IMG/VR virus record: IMGVR_UViG_3300037264_007554
Coordinates: 1-64,000 of that record
DNA: 64,000 nt
Reading direction: 5' to 3' (one strand)
From: a virus
A program made the position numbers and the translations under genes. The notes beneath the pieces are model-generated. The model was not told the DNA's origin. It made no database searches and saw only the letters and a list, made by a program, of their open reading frames with translations. Numbering within the stretch: position 1 is the stretch's first letter; every line of letters starts with the position of its first letter. Below are positions 54,811 through 62,529 of the stretch, piece by piece.

Positions 54811-56874
54811 CTACGCCTGCGCGACTTGCCCTTGGTGACCGGCCCCCGGAGGCGGCCGCAACTGGGCTTCGAGCGCCTCGACGATAGCGCCGTGGCTCTC
54901 GTCTTCCAGTTCGGGGAACAGCCTCTCGACCAAGATGTCCAGGTGCTTGCCGTTCAACACCTCGATGCACGGCGGGACCATCCCGAGGGACATGAGTTGC
55001 TGCCGGGCCATCATCACGAACTGCGCGACTTGCTCCGGCGTGGTTTCTTCCAGCGCCTTGCGCAATTCCAGGACGTTGTTGTGCGCCGGTCCGAAAAAGT
55101 CTTCGTCCGAAAGCTCGTCGGTGAGTTGCCGGATGACCTCGGTCGGGGCCCCCACGATGGGGATCGCCGGAGGCCCCGCGGGCGTGACGACCATACCGGT
55201 CGGAGACACGACGGCGTCCGGAACCACCGGCGCGGGAGCCGGAGCAGCAACGCGTCGCTTCCGCGGCGCCGGAGCGGCGGTCTGGGGCGGAGGGGCGACG
55301 GCCGCGGCGGGCGGCGGCGCGACAGCGGCCGGAGGGTAGACGACGGCCGCGACAGCCTCACGCTGTTGATCTGCAGCCGGGACCGGCCCGAACACCTGAT
55401 CCGCGATGCGGTCCCGCTCGGCATCATTCGCCGTCCGTCCGGGGACGGCCGCCGGAGGCGCGGCCTGCGCCACCTGGGGGGCCTGGGGGGCCTGTTGCAC
55501 CTGCTGCGGTTGCTGGCGCTGCGGCTGCGGCTGCTGCACCTGCTGACGCTGCGGCTGTTGCTGTTGCTGCGGGGGCTGGTACTGCGGCCGCTGCGGTTGC
55601 TGTGCCTGAGCCATCTCCCGGGCCTTGGTGGCGGCGTACATCTGGGCGACGCGGCCGAGCGCCTGGACACCTTCCTGCGCGACCGGCAGCCAGGCCGGGC
55701 CGCCCGACTGCGAGTACATCTCGGCCTGCTCTTTCACGAGACCCTTGGCCATGCCGAACAGGTTCTGGAACATCTCGACCATCGACGAGTTGATCTTGTC
55801 GTTTGATGTCGTGTCCTTCGCCGTCTTGATCATCTCGACGATCTGCAGCGGGGTCATGATCGATCCGCCGAGCCGATCCGCGATGATCTGCGCGTGCCGC
55901 TCCGACGCGGACGCCTGAGCCGTCGCCGACGCCTGGACTGCTTTCGACGTCTCGGCTCCGGCGGCCATCGCCGACGTCATGACCTGGGTCAACATCATCA
56001 GCATCGGGTCGGACTTGTTGGCCGTGGTCTCTCGTACCAGCGCCTCCAGCCGATCCGCCGATGCCTTCATCTCGGTGCGCAGGTTGGTCTCGCGTTGCAA
56101 CTCGTCGCTGCGCCGACGCTGTTCGTCCAGATCACGTTGCAGTCTCAACTCAGTCTCCGACGGACCGGAAGGCTTCGCCGTCAATTTTTCGATCAGCGTT
56201 TCCATTCGCTGCCGATCTTCTGCGGCCCGCCGCTCGACCCCTGCGATGAGATCTGCCGTCTCCCGCGCGCGCGCATCTTCCCGGATTTTGTCTTCCAGAA
56301 CTTTCACCCGATCGTTCGCATCGGTCGCAGGGTAACTGCCCCAGGGCGGAATCTGGCCGGGCTGCAGCGGCGGGATCGCGCTGGCCGCCGGACTGGCGTG
56401 ACCTCCGGGGATCTGCTCGCCGGGCTTCCAATTGAAGACCATCCGCTGCGGCGTCGTCAACGTCCCCAGCTCGGGGTTGTAGAAGTAGCCGTGGCCCATC
56501 GGGATGCAGCCCTCGGGCACGGGAATGCTGGCGGCCCCTTGCGGGCCGGACGCGGGAACTCCGGGTACGCTCATCAGGTTTGCCTCCGGGACTTCGGCGC
56601 CGAGGCGCACGGTCCATTCGTCTTTTTCCGAACTGCCTTCATCGTGAACCTCGAAATGGTACGTGCCCGGCCCGGCCCCGACGGTCACCGGCAGCGACTT
56701 GTGCAGCTCTGTGATCTGATCGAGCGACGCGTTCTTGATCATCGGCACGACGAGATGCCCGGGGCCCCGCGCGATCCCCTGCCGCGTGACGGTCACCATC
56801 CGCGACGTCATGTTCTGGATCTTCGAGATGTCCGGAGTCGACTTCAGGGGGGCGACGGTCACGGAAGTTGCCAT
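54811..56874 (-). CDS. 687-aa structural-type protein with Gln/Pro-rich linker
   Basis: Layout: N-terminal beta-rich domain (about 1-150: RQGIARGPGHLVVPMIKNA, YHFEVHDEG), long coiled coil (about 185-270: VEDKIREDARARETADLIAG type), Gln/Pro-rich linker (about 440-500), Ala/Pro linker with basic patch (RKRRVA) and an acidic helical C-terminal domain. No catalytic motif. Such multi-domain, linker-rich proteins are often virion or scaffold components. A weak promoter (TTGACT .. GATACT) lies upstream. Confidence 0.72.
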   Translation of the reverse strand: MATSVTVAPLKSTPDISKIQNMTSRMVTVTRQGIARGPGHLVVPMIKNASLDQITELHKSLPVTVGAGPGTYHFEVHDEGSSEKDEWTVRLGAEVPEANLMSVPGVPASGPQGAASIPVPEGCIPMGHGYFYNPELGTLTTPQRMVFNWKPGEQIPGGHASPAASAIPPLQPGQIPPWGSYPATDANDRVKVLEDKIREDARARETADLIAGVERRAAEDRQRMETLIEKLTAKPSGPSETELRLQRDLDEQRRRSDELQRETNLRTEMKASADRLEALVRETTANKSDPMLMMLTQVMTSAMAAGAETSKAVQASATAQASASERHAQIIADRLGGSIMTPLQIVEMIKTAKDTTSNDKINSSMVEMFQNLFGMAKGLVKEQAEMYSQSGGPAWLPVAQEGVQALGRVAQMYAATKAREMAQAQQPQRPQYQPPQQQQQPQRQQVQQPQPQRQQPQQVQQAPQAPQVAQAAPPAAVPGRTANDAERDRIADQVFGPVPAADQQREAVAAVVYPPAAVAPPPAAAVAPPPQTAAPAPRKRRVAAPAPAPVVPDAVVSPTGMVVTPAGPPAIPIVGAPTEVIRQLTDELSDEDFFGPAHNNVLELRKALEETTPEQVAQFVMMARQQLMSLGMVPPCIEVLNGKHLDILVERLFPELEDESHGAIVEALEAQLRPPPGAGHQGQVAQA

Positions 56875-56884
56875 TGCTGTACGA

Positions 56885-56911
56885 GTATCAGTACCGGCCG
56901 CGCAGAGTCAA
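56885..56911 (-). promoter_or_regulatory. Weak promoter candidate for the 687-aa gene
   Basis: Minus strand TTGACT (56906-56911), 15-16 nt, GATACT (56885-56890), about ten bases before the ATG at 56874. It sits back-to-back with the promoter at 56917. Confidence 0.4.
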
Positions 56912-56916
56912 GAGCC

Positions 56917-56946
56917 TTGACGGGGCCTCGGATTTCCGGCTACAAG
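56917..56946 (+). promoter_or_regulatory. Candidate near-leaderless promoter for the 56953 gene
   Basis: TTGACG (56917-56922), 18 nt, TACAAG (56941-56946), then GACACA and a GTG at 56953. It fixes the choice of the GTG start, since no Shine-Dalgarno is present. Confidence 0.6.
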
Positions 56947-56952
56947 GACACA

Positions 56953-57324
56953 GTGACGATAGGCGAAACGGGATGGCAGCCGATCCGGCCGACCGGCGGC
57001 GACGGCGACCGCGGCGCGGCCGGAAAAGTCGAAATGATCTCCGGCCTTGAGGACCGGCCCTGCGTGATGTGCAAGTCCTGGGAATACGACGTGCCGAAGC
57101 TCATCCGGCACTTGATGTCGAAAAAACTCACGCTGCTGCCCAACGGGCACTTCCTGACGCCGATCGCCAAAGACTTCCCCGGCCGGAAGTCCCTCATCCT
57201 CGATCCGGTGAAAAACGGCTTCTGCCGTTACGAGTGTAGCGTGACGGAGGATCTTGCTACGTGTGAAAATTGGAACCCTGTGCGTACAGTTTCCGAGCTA
57301 CAGAGCCGACTCAAACGCCGATGA
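56953..57324 (+). CDS. Unknown 123-aa Cys-containing protein
   Basis: GTG start, MTIGETGWQPIRPTGGDGDR. CVMCKSW is a CxxC; further Cys in GFCRYECS and ATCENW complete a four- to five-Cys metal site. Overlaps the next gene by 4 nt. No family recognised. Confidence 0.68.
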   Translation: MTIGETGWQPIRPTGGDGDRGAAGKVEMISGLEDRPCVMCKSWEYDVPKLIRHLMSKKLTLLPNGHFLTPIAKDFPGRKSLILDPVKNGFCRYECSVTEDLATCENWNPVRTVSELQSRLKRR

Positions 57325-57644
57325 TACAGCTACAGCAAGTCGCCCTGTTCGCGATCCTGTGCGCCGTCATCCACTGGTTCGTCGCACGGTCGTCGATCAT
57401 GCGTTGGTTCTGGGGCCGGGCCACCGGTTGGCTTGCGGAATTGCTTGTCTGCCCCGCTTGTTTTGGATTCTGGACTGGCCTGCTGCTCGATGTTACAGGT
57501 ATATCACCGCTCGGACCGTCGCAGCACTGGGGCGAAGTGCTGCTGTCCGGAGCGCTCGGGCTTTTCTTCACCCCGCTCGCGGAGGCCCTGCTTCTCTGGG
57601 GGATCGACAAGGCGGCCGTGCGCGAGGCGCCGCCCGAGGGCTAA
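57321..57644 (+). CDS. Three-helix membrane protein, DUF1360-like
   Basis: 107 aa. Membrane segments near 5-20, 38-58 and 72-95. The motif ELLVCPACFGFWTGL (CxxCxxFW) inside the membrane part matches the DUF1360 type of small phage and bacterial membrane proteins. Possible holin or membrane-stress role; not established. Stop overlaps the convergent gene (CTAA). Confidence 0.72.
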   Translation: MIQLQQVALFAILCAVIHWFVARSSIMRWFWGRATGWLAELLVCPACFGFWTGLLLDVTGISPLGPSQHWGEVLLSGALGLFFTPLAEALLLWGIDKAAVREAPPEG

Positions 57645-57871
57645 CCCCGCTCAGCCTTGGCAATCCCCTCTTCGAGCCGCTCCGCTGCGCTCCTCAACGC
57701 CTGAACCATCAACTTCGCATCCTCTGTGGTCATGTGGCTACGAGCCCAAGCGATGCTCCTGTCGCCCCCGAGCGTCTGCGTTGCGGCCAGAGCTTCGTGT
57801 TCCTTCTGAAAATTCTCACGTAAACGCGTCGCCCCGCATGCTGCGCACCGCAAGTGTTCCCGAGTGACCAT
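57641..57871 (-). CDS. Unknown 76-aa protein with CxxC
   Basis: The ATG at 57871 (MVTREHLRCAACGATRLREN) gives a leading zinc knuckle and two helices. A longer ATG start at 57934 is possible, but the extra part is low-complexity. Single leftward gene between rightward ones. Confidence 0.6.
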   Translation of the reverse strand: MVTREHLRCAACGATRLRENFQKEHEALAATQTLGGDRSIAWARSHMTTEDAKLMVQALRSAAERLEEGIAKAERG

Positions 57872-57918
57872 CTCACTACTGAGTTTACCACCGGTTGGCC
57901 CCCTGCCGCTTGGCCCCC

Positions 57919-57948
57919 TTGACGCCGTAGACACCCCTGGTGTACCCC
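57919..57948 (+). promoter_or_regulatory. Candidate near-leaderless promoter for the 57955 gene
   Basis: TTGACG (57919-57924), 18 nt, TACCCC (57943-57948), then TACCGC and ATG at 57955. Confidence 0.5.
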
Positions 57949-57954
57949 TACCGC

Positions 57955-58155
57955 ATGCCCCGAGCTAAACCGGCCGAAAAAGAGTTTCCCGAGCGCGACG
58001 TCGTCTCCTCGGATCTGCGCGACGGCCAGGGCCGGGTGGCGCCGCCGGTGATGGTGAAGCTCTGGGTGTTGAAGCTCTCCTGCGGCCACGAAGAGATCCG
58101 CGTCGCGGCCAAAGGCAAGGACGCCCCCACGAAAGTCCACTGCGGAAGTTGCTGA
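57955..58155 (+). CDS. Unknown 66-aa protein
   Basis: MPRAKPAEKEFPERDVVSSD, then a beta-rich part with Cys/His (LKLSCGHEEIRVAA, HCGSC), perhaps a single zinc site. The start is set by the promoter six bases upstream. No family recognised. Confidence 0.66.
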   Translation: MPRAKPAEKEFPERDVVSSDLRDGQGRVAPPVMVKLWVLKLSCGHEEIRVAAKGKDAPTKVHCGSC

Positions 58156-58168
58156 CAACAATTTTTTG

Positions 58169-58198
58169 TTGACGGCCGCCGCGCGCCGGTGGTGTAGT
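58169..58198 (+). promoter_or_regulatory. Candidate near-leaderless promoter for the 58205 gene
   Basis: TTGACG (58169-58174), 18 nt, TGTAGT (58193-58198), then GCGGCC and ATG at 58205. The TTTGTTGACG block is the same as at 19200-19208. Confidence 0.5.
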
Positions 58199-58204
58199 GC
58201 GGCC

Positions 58205-58438
58205 ATGAAGCGCAGGGGGATCACCGCAGGCGTCGTCGAGGATTCCGAAGGCTCCGAACACGGCTACTGGGCCACGGTGCTCAACCGGCGCGGGGAAGTC
58301 ATCTGGCACTCCGACACGTCGTCCCCTGACATAGTCGCGGCCTTCGCGGCTGCGGCTGAAAAGAAAAAAGAGATGGTCGCGGCCAAGGACGCGCCGACGG
58401 CAGAACCGTCCCAGAGTAAGGGCAAGGGCAAAAAGTGA
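58205..58438 (+). CDS. Unknown 77-aa protein
   Basis: MKRRGITAGVVEDSEGSEHG, a small beta part (YWATVLNRRGEVIWHSDT) and a Lys/Ala tail. First gene of the operon that leads to the methyltransferase. No family recognised. Confidence 0.68.
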   Translation: MKRRGITAGVVEDSEGSEHGYWATVLNRRGEVIWHSDTSSPDIVAAFAAAAEKKKEMVAAKDAPTAEPSQSKGKGKK

Positions 58439-58456
58439 GCTGAAGGAGCAACGAAC

Positions 58457-58828
58457 ATGGACCGACGAGATCTTCCTCCCGATTTGTACATGGCGAATCT
58501 CTTGAAGGACGCCCAGAAGCAGCGCGTCCCTCTGATCGCGATCTACTCCACGCTCGAAAACGAAAAGCTGATGCTCAAGGTCGTCGCGAACTGCGGCGAA
58601 GCCATCATGAAGCAACTCTGGGGTCAGGTCTTCCCGCTCACCGACGCGGCCATCGAGACCGCGGCGAAAGCGCTCGCGGCGACGGAAGGACAAAACTGGG
58701 ACGGCCTCGACGACGGCCCCCGCGCGGCCTTCCTCTCCATCGCACGGACGGCCGTGACTGCGGCCTACCGCGCCCACGCTCCGAAACTGCCCGCGGCAGA
58801 GCCTACACCGATCATCAAGCCTGCGTGA
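58457..58828 (+). CDS. Unknown 123-aa helical protein
   Basis: MDRRDLPPDLYMANLLKDAQ, mostly helical with one Cys. GGAG lies upstream. GTGA overlap with the methyltransferase, so it may be its partner or share its timing. Confidence 0.7.
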   Translation: MDRRDLPPDLYMANLLKDAQKQRVPLIAIYSTLENEKLMLKVVANCGEAIMKQLWGQVFPLTDAAIETAAKALAATEGQNWDGLDDGPRAAFLSIARTAVTAAYRAHAPKLPAAEPTPIIKPA

Positions 58829-59703
58829 TAGACGGTAGCGAAGATAATAAAGTGAAACGGATTGCTCTTGGTGAAGACATTCAATTATTGGAGGGGGATT
58901 CGCGAACAATTCTAACTACCATACCGGGCGAGACTTTTCAGTGTTGTGTTTCAAGCCCGCCATATTGGGGTCTCAGGGATTACAGCGTTGACGGCCAGAT
59001 CGGTGCGGAGGCCGCGATAGGCGACTATCTCAGCGCCCTGGTAGCGATTTTCCGTGAAGTACGCCGCACCCTGCGTCGCGACGGAATGCTATGGCTTAAC
59101 GTTGGCGATTCGTTCACAAGCGGAGATCGCGGCTGGCGAGCGCCAGATAAGAAAAACCGGGCGCGAGCCATGACCTATCGGCCCCCGACACCGGAAGGGC
59201 TCAAGCCAAAGGATCTGATCGGGGTGCCATGGCGACTGGCGCTGGCACTCCAACAGGATGGCTGGTTTCTCCGCTCAGACATCATCTGGAACAAACCAAA
59301 CTGCCAACCGGAATCCGTCAAAGACCGGCCGACTCGTTCCCATGAATACATTTTCCTCATGAGCAAATCTGAATCGTACTTTTATGACCATGCGGCCATC
59401 GTCGAGCCTGCGGCCAACGGACAGACAAAGAATCGACGAACGGTTTGGAACATCAACACCAATGGTTTCCATGGCGCACACTTCGCCGTGTTTCCCCCCG
59501 AATTGGTGCGCCTCTGCATCCTCGCAGGATCAAAACCCGGCGACCTTGTGCTCGATCCTTTTTTCGGGTCCGGTACGGTAGGGTTAGTTTGCCGCGAACA
59601 GAGACGACGATGCGTTGGGATCGAGCTGAATCCTGAATACGTAGAGATCGCGAAAAAACGGATAGCCGGATTGATCATGCAACCCGGCGGACCCACTACC
59701 TGA
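58825..59703 (+). CDS. DNA methyltransferase, N4-cytosine/N6-adenine type
   Basis: 292 aa from a GTG overlap. Motif IV Ser44-Pro-Pro-Tyr47 (CVSSPPYWGLRDY), then the target region, and motif I DPFFGSGTVGLVC near the C-terminus: the beta-type order (IV before I) with the extended GLRDY, typical of site-specific enzymes acting on adenine N6 or cytosine N4. SPPY leans to N4-cytosine. Codon use at the 5' end is more AT-rich than in the rest. No restriction endonuclease is adjacent, so a solitary enzyme. Confidence 0.9.
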   Translation: MIDGSEDNKVKRIALGEDIQLLEGDSRTILTTIPGETFQCCVSSPPYWGLRDYSVDGQIGAEAAIGDYLSALVAIFREVRRTLRRDGMLWLNVGDSFTSGDRGWRAPDKKNRARAMTYRPPTPEGLKPKDLIGVPWRLALALQQDGWFLRSDIIWNKPNCQPESVKDRPTRSHEYIFLMSKSESYFYDHAAIVEPAANGQTKNRRTVWNINTNGFHGAHFAVFPPELVRLCILAGSKPGDLVLDPFFGSGTVGLVCREQRRRCVGIELNPEYVEIAKKRIAGLIMQPGGPTT

Positions 59704-59716
59704 TAGACTCCGCGCC

Positions 59717-59926
59717 ATGGATCAATTTCTTGCCCAGGTTTCCTCTCTCGCACAGAAGAGCGGGATCCGCAGTCTCGTGATCGGCTGCCGCGACCCCCAG
59801 TCCGGCAACGTGAAAGTCTTGACCACGGCCGGAGCTGTCGAAGATCTCAAAGTCGCCGTCGCGCAGAAGTTCGGCCTGACCGATCCGGCGCACGCCGAAA
59901 CCGAAGTGGGCTGGGGCGGGGCCTAA
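59717..59926 (+). CDS. Unknown 69-aa protein
   Basis: MDQFLAQVSSLAQKSGIRSL, a compact alpha/beta unit (VIGCRDPQSGNVKVLTTAG). 13 nt after the methyltransferase stop, so likely co-transcribed. Stop overlaps the convergent gene (CTAA). Confidence 0.7.
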   Translation: MDQFLAQVSSLAQKSGIRSLVIGCRDPQSGNVKVLTTAGAVEDLKVAVAQKFGLTDPAHAETEVGWGGA

Positions 59927-60291
59927 CGGCAAGTACGCCAGCGGTTCCAGTCCGTTTTCGGAACGAGCACGTCGATGTCCCGGTCCCCGCGCAGGCGCGC
60001 AGCAGCTCCGCGGTGGTTCCCGTTCCACACGAACAGCGTGGTGATCCGGCGGCGGCAGGCGCGCTCTCCGTAAGACGCCAGCACTGCGGGAAATGGTGTC
60101 TTTCGCGCGGCGTACGCGGCGACGCGGCCTACATCAGCAGGCTCGTGAATGTCCAACGCGTCCAGTGGAAGCCGAATGCGCACATGGGGCTCGTCTCTGA
60201 CACGTGCGATCGTCGCAGGTCTGCCGTGCTTGCCTCCGGTGTCCGTCCGTGCGACGTGTCGGCGCACTTTCGATGCAGGAACGATCCGCAT
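59923..60291 (-). CDS. ParB-fold protein
   Basis: 122 aa, ATG at 60291 in a one-base overlap. PLDALDIHEPADVGRVAAYA, then WNGNHRGAAARLRG (91-97 GNHRGAA) is the ParB/Srx-type loop (xGNHRxAA), with a basic C-terminus. These domains bind CTP or ATP or cut DNA in different families. No ParA or parS seen. A second ParB-fold gene is at 23459. Confidence 0.66.
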   Translation of the reverse strand: MRIVPASKVRRHVARTDTGGKHGRPATIARVRDEPHVRIRLPLDALDIHEPADVGRVAAYAARKTPFPAVLASYGERACRRRITTLFVWNGNHRGAAARLRGDRDIDVLVPKTDWNRWRTCR

Positions 60292-60644
60292 CAGCACTTC
60301 CGCCAGAGCGTCACGCCGCCCGGCCGGACGACGGCGTAGAGGCCGCCGTGCACCGGTTTCTTGCCCTTCCGGGTGACGAAGGTCTTGTACTTGTACGGAT
60401 CGTACGTGACGGCGATTTTGCAAGCGCCGCGCGGGGCGCCCTTGCTCGTCAGCGTTCCGCGCACGAAGGCGTGGACGTTCTTGCGCTTCTCTCGCAACAC
60501 ACGCGCGCGGCCGCCCGCGCCGACCACGAACTTCGGCGTCAGCAAGGCGACCTTCTGCGAGCACTTCTGCACGCGGCCGCCCTTACGGACGCTGATGCAG
60601 CCCTTGTGCAAGTTGCGGTAGGCGTCGACGGTCACGGCAGCCAT
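60291..60644 (-). CDS. Unknown 117-aa basic protein
   Basis: The ATG at 60644 (MAAVTVDAYRNLHKGCISVR) is used. Many Lys/Arg and four Cys on beta strands (GCISVRKGGRVQKC, GACKIAV, LWRKC), a pattern of a small basic beta-barrel. Could bind nucleic acid. Overlaps neighbours slightly. Confidence 0.68.
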   Translation of the reverse strand: MAAVTVDAYRNLHKGCISVRKGGRVQKCSQKVALLTPKFVVGAGGRARVLREKRKNVHAFVRGTLTSKGAPRGACKIAVTYDPYKYKTFVTRKGKKPVHGGLYAVVRPGGVTLWRKC

Positions 60645-60895
60645 CCCTCCGGCGCAGGCATGAAACCGTAGGGCGCTTCGGTGCGGCCGTAGCCAAGGGC
60701 TTCCACACCTGCCTGTGTGGCAACCCCCCACGGTATGTTCCCACGGCCGTACGTCGCCCGCCGCCAACCGAGACGAACGAGACCCATGCGAGTGAGCGCC
60801 CGCGCCGTCGGTTTGGACAAGTAAGAGAATTCGCCGTAGCCATGCCCGCCCGCCTGCGCAAATTTTCTCAGCGCCTCTTGTTGAGCTTTCGTCAT
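60632..60895 (-). CDS. Unknown 87-aa protein
   Basis: MTKAQQEALRKFAQAGGHGY; a winged-helix-like order (helix, LSKPTARALTRMGLVRLG, RATYGRGNIPW strand pair, TQAGVEALG) suggests DNA binding. Start at 60895 or at an ATG one codon earlier. Overlaps the next gene by 13 nt. Confidence 0.62.
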   Translation of the reverse strand: MTKAQQEALRKFAQAGGHGYGEFSYLSKPTARALTRMGLVRLGWRRATYGRGNIPWGVATQAGVEALGYGRTEAPYGFMPAPEGWLP

Positions 60896-60902
60896 CAACG
60901 CC

Positions 60903-61142
60903 TCACCTGAGAGATTTCCTGAGACGATTCACGTCGGCAAGTTTGTAACAGCGGCTGTCGTGCATCACAAGGTAGCCTGTGTCGTACGCCTCTCGGGATT
61001 GCGCGCCCATATGCCAGCAAGCGCCCTTCCAGCGGCCTTCCCGCGCCGCAACAATCACCCGCGACTCGCCGACGAAAGTGATGCCCCCTTTCCGCACCGA
61101 GCCTTCGACGTAGTCTAGGTTGAACCGGCGTTTTCGACGCAT
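60903..61142 (-). CDS. Unknown 79-aa basic protein
   Basis: MRRKRRFNLDYVEGSVRKGG, beta-rich with two Cys (GACWHMG, SRCYKLAD) and a basic end. 35 nt after the preceding gene. No family recognised. Confidence 0.68.
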   Translation of the reverse strand: MRRKRRFNLDYVEGSVRKGGITFVGESRVIVAAREGRWKGACWHMGAQSREAYDTGYLVMHDSRCYKLADVNRLRKSLR

Positions 61143-61177
61143 GCCCTGATTGTAAGGCCGCGGCCGCAGGCCGCAAC

Positions 61178-61486
61178 TTACGACCTCGGCAGCCTCATCC
61201 GGGCGAACTGATACTTGAACGCCGAGTACCCTCCCAGGTCGCCAGGCTCGCCTGGCTCATCCAGCCGGGCGTCGTCCTCGTAGGCCGGTAACTTCCGGCC
61301 CGTCGCGGACGTCGCGTCGTACGGCTCGCCGTGGTCCGGCGTCAGCGACATCTGCGTCTGTGCGCCGCCTTTCAGGGGCAGCAGCCGGAACAAGAAGTCG
61401 CCGACCCAGCGATCCCGCGGCGTGCCTTGCACGAGAAAGCGGGCCATCTGGAAGATGCCGCGGTCGATGGTGGTGACGCCCCTCAT
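61178..61486 (-). CDS. Unknown 102-aa protein
   Basis: The ATG at 61486 (MRGVTTIDRGIFQMARFLVQ) gives the 4-nt overlap. Polar; acidic middle (AYEDDARLDEPGEPGD). No family recognised. Confidence 0.66.
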   Translation of the reverse strand: MRGVTTIDRGIFQMARFLVQGTPRDRWVGDFLFRLLPLKGGAQTQMSLTPDHGEPYDATSATGRKLPAYEDDARLDEPGEPGDLGGYSAFKYQFARMRLPRS

Positions 61487-61923
61487 GCCTGGGGGCTCTC
61501 GCGGTAGAGCGGGATCGTCCCCTGGGGCGGTGTCACCACGCACACCGTCTCCCGTGTCCCCATGTTCGACAGCAGCTTCGAGATCTTAAACAAGTCCTGC
61601 CGGACTTGAGCACCTGTCAACTCGTGCGCCAGCAGCCCCTCGACCGTCTCCACGGCGTGCATGACCGTCGTGTGGTGCTTGCCGCCGAACTCTGCCGCGA
61701 TACCTGGGAAGCTCAACTCCGTGAGCCTGCGCATCAGGAACATCGCGAGGGACCGCGGGTACGTGTGCACGCGTGCACGGCTGCTGCCGATCAGCACCCT
61801 GCGCGTGATCTTGAAACGCTTCTGAACGGCCTCCCGGATCTCGGCTGCGGTCCAGATGGAGACGGTCCGGATGACACTGGTCCTGCTGACGATAGGCGGC
61901 GCGTTCGACGGCACGTGGTCCAC
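61483..61923 (-). CDS. Stand-alone DnaA domain IV protein
   Basis: 146 aa from a GTG. The signature of the DnaA DNA-binding domain is plain: HTYPRSLAMFLMRRLTELSF, then IAAEFGGKHHTTVMHAVETV (79-95). In E. coli DnaA the matching G-G-R-D-H-T-T element has Asp433, His434 and Thr435 contacting bases of the DnaA box; here Asp is replaced by His. The AAA+ ATPase is missing. It lies beside an origin-like region with one perfect DnaA box, so it may compete with or recruit host DnaA. Confidence 0.85.
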   Translation of the reverse strand: MDHVPSNAPPIVSRTSVIRTVSIWTAAEIREAVQKRFKITRRVLIGSSRARVHTYPRSLAMFLMRRLTELSFPGIAAEFGGKHHTTVMHAVETVEGLLAHELTGAQVRQDLFKISKLLSNMGTRETVCVVTPPQGTIPLYRESPQA

Positions 61924-61974
61924 TCACCGTAGCACGGGCCGCGCGAACCGAGGCAACAGAAAAGAGCCAGACCG

Positions 61975-62032
61975 CGGCGCGGGCGGCGCGGGCGGCGCGC
62001 GGCGCGCGGCGCGGCGCGGCGCGGGTGGCAAC
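61975..62032. repeat. GC-rich simple repeat
   Basis: About 58 bp of GGCGCG/GGCGGCGC repeats with no frame that looks coding. It separates the DnaA-IV gene from the terminator and origin, and may form stable structures that hinder polymerases. Confidence 0.75.
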
Positions 62033-62036
62033 GCCG

Positions 62037-62074
62037 CAAAAAGAAAACCGGGGGCCCCTTTCGGAGCCCCCGGT
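62037..62074 (-). terminator. Rho-independent terminator
   Basis: Minus strand stem ACCGGGGGC/GCCCCCGGT (62047-62055 and 62066-62074, with further pairs in the loop region) followed by TTTTCTTTTT. It ends a leftward transcript coming from the origin side, just after the 23-codon frame at 62086. Confidence 0.85.
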
Positions 62075-62085
62075 CGCCCGGGGCC

Positions 62086-62157
62086 CTACCTCTTCCGGAA
62101 GCGGGGTCGTCTGAGCAGGATCGCAGCCACCGTAACGGCAACGGCGTAACGAGTCAA
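62086..62157 (-). CDS. Possible 23-aa membrane micro-protein
   Basis: A TTG-started frame (MTRYAVAVTVAAILLRRPRF and three more residues) with GAGGAAAC about ten bases upstream, directly before a strong terminator. One short hydrophobic helix with a basic end. It may be a leader peptide or part of an antisense control RNA. Coding status uncertain. Confidence 0.35.
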   Translation of the reverse strand: MTRYAVAVTVAAILLRRPRFRKR

Positions 62158-62396
62158 GCGGTTGTTTCCTCTGTGCTGTTGACGCGCCGTCCACGCGCCT
62201 GTCTACGGCGTTTTCGAGCAACTTCCGAGAGCCCCTGAATACCCCTTTTTAATTACGCAGCACAGCAGCACAGGTTCTCGTCTATATTGTAGTGGGTAAG
62301 GATGATGTTTTTTTTTCAGAGGTTTCTTCAGTCAATTTCACTCCAACTGTTGTGCTGCGTTATCTTTTTTCCGTTTTCCTTAATGATTATCACATC

Positions 62397-62435
62397 TAAT
62401 GCAGCACAACATAGTTTTTGTGTTGTGCTGAGTTA
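62397..62435. repeat. Inverted iteron pair
   Basis: TAATGCAGCACAACA and TGTTGTGCTGAGTTA flank nine bases. The 15-bp arms pair except at one or two positions and would form a cruciform. Confidence 0.85.
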
Positions 62436-62494
62436 AAATAAAGAATAAAGAGATCAAATATTTAGAGAATTTGACACGGCACAACGATTTCCGA

Positions 62495-62529
62495 AATGCA
62501 GCACAGCATCTTTGTGTTGTGCTGCGTTG
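62495..62529. repeat. Inverted iteron pair
   Basis: AATGCAGCACAGCA and TGTTGTGCTGCGTTG flank six bases; 12 of 14 positions pair. Confidence 0.82.

Noticed and set aside
54748-56940. Rightward frames opposite the 687-aa gene
   Set aside because: Low-complexity Arg/Leu-rich mirror of a Gln/Pro/Ala-rich protein. Only the part after 56953 is accepted as a gene.
59673-59717. Leaderless promoter before the 59717 gene
   Set aside because: TAGACT lies seven bases from the ATG, but no -35 is at 16-19 nt and the gene is only 13 nt from the methyltransferase stop, so read-through is simpler.
61586-62221. 211-codon leftward frame across the GC simple repeat
   Set aside because: It is mostly translation of the GGCGCG repeat and terminator, and is out of frame with the DnaA-IV gene.
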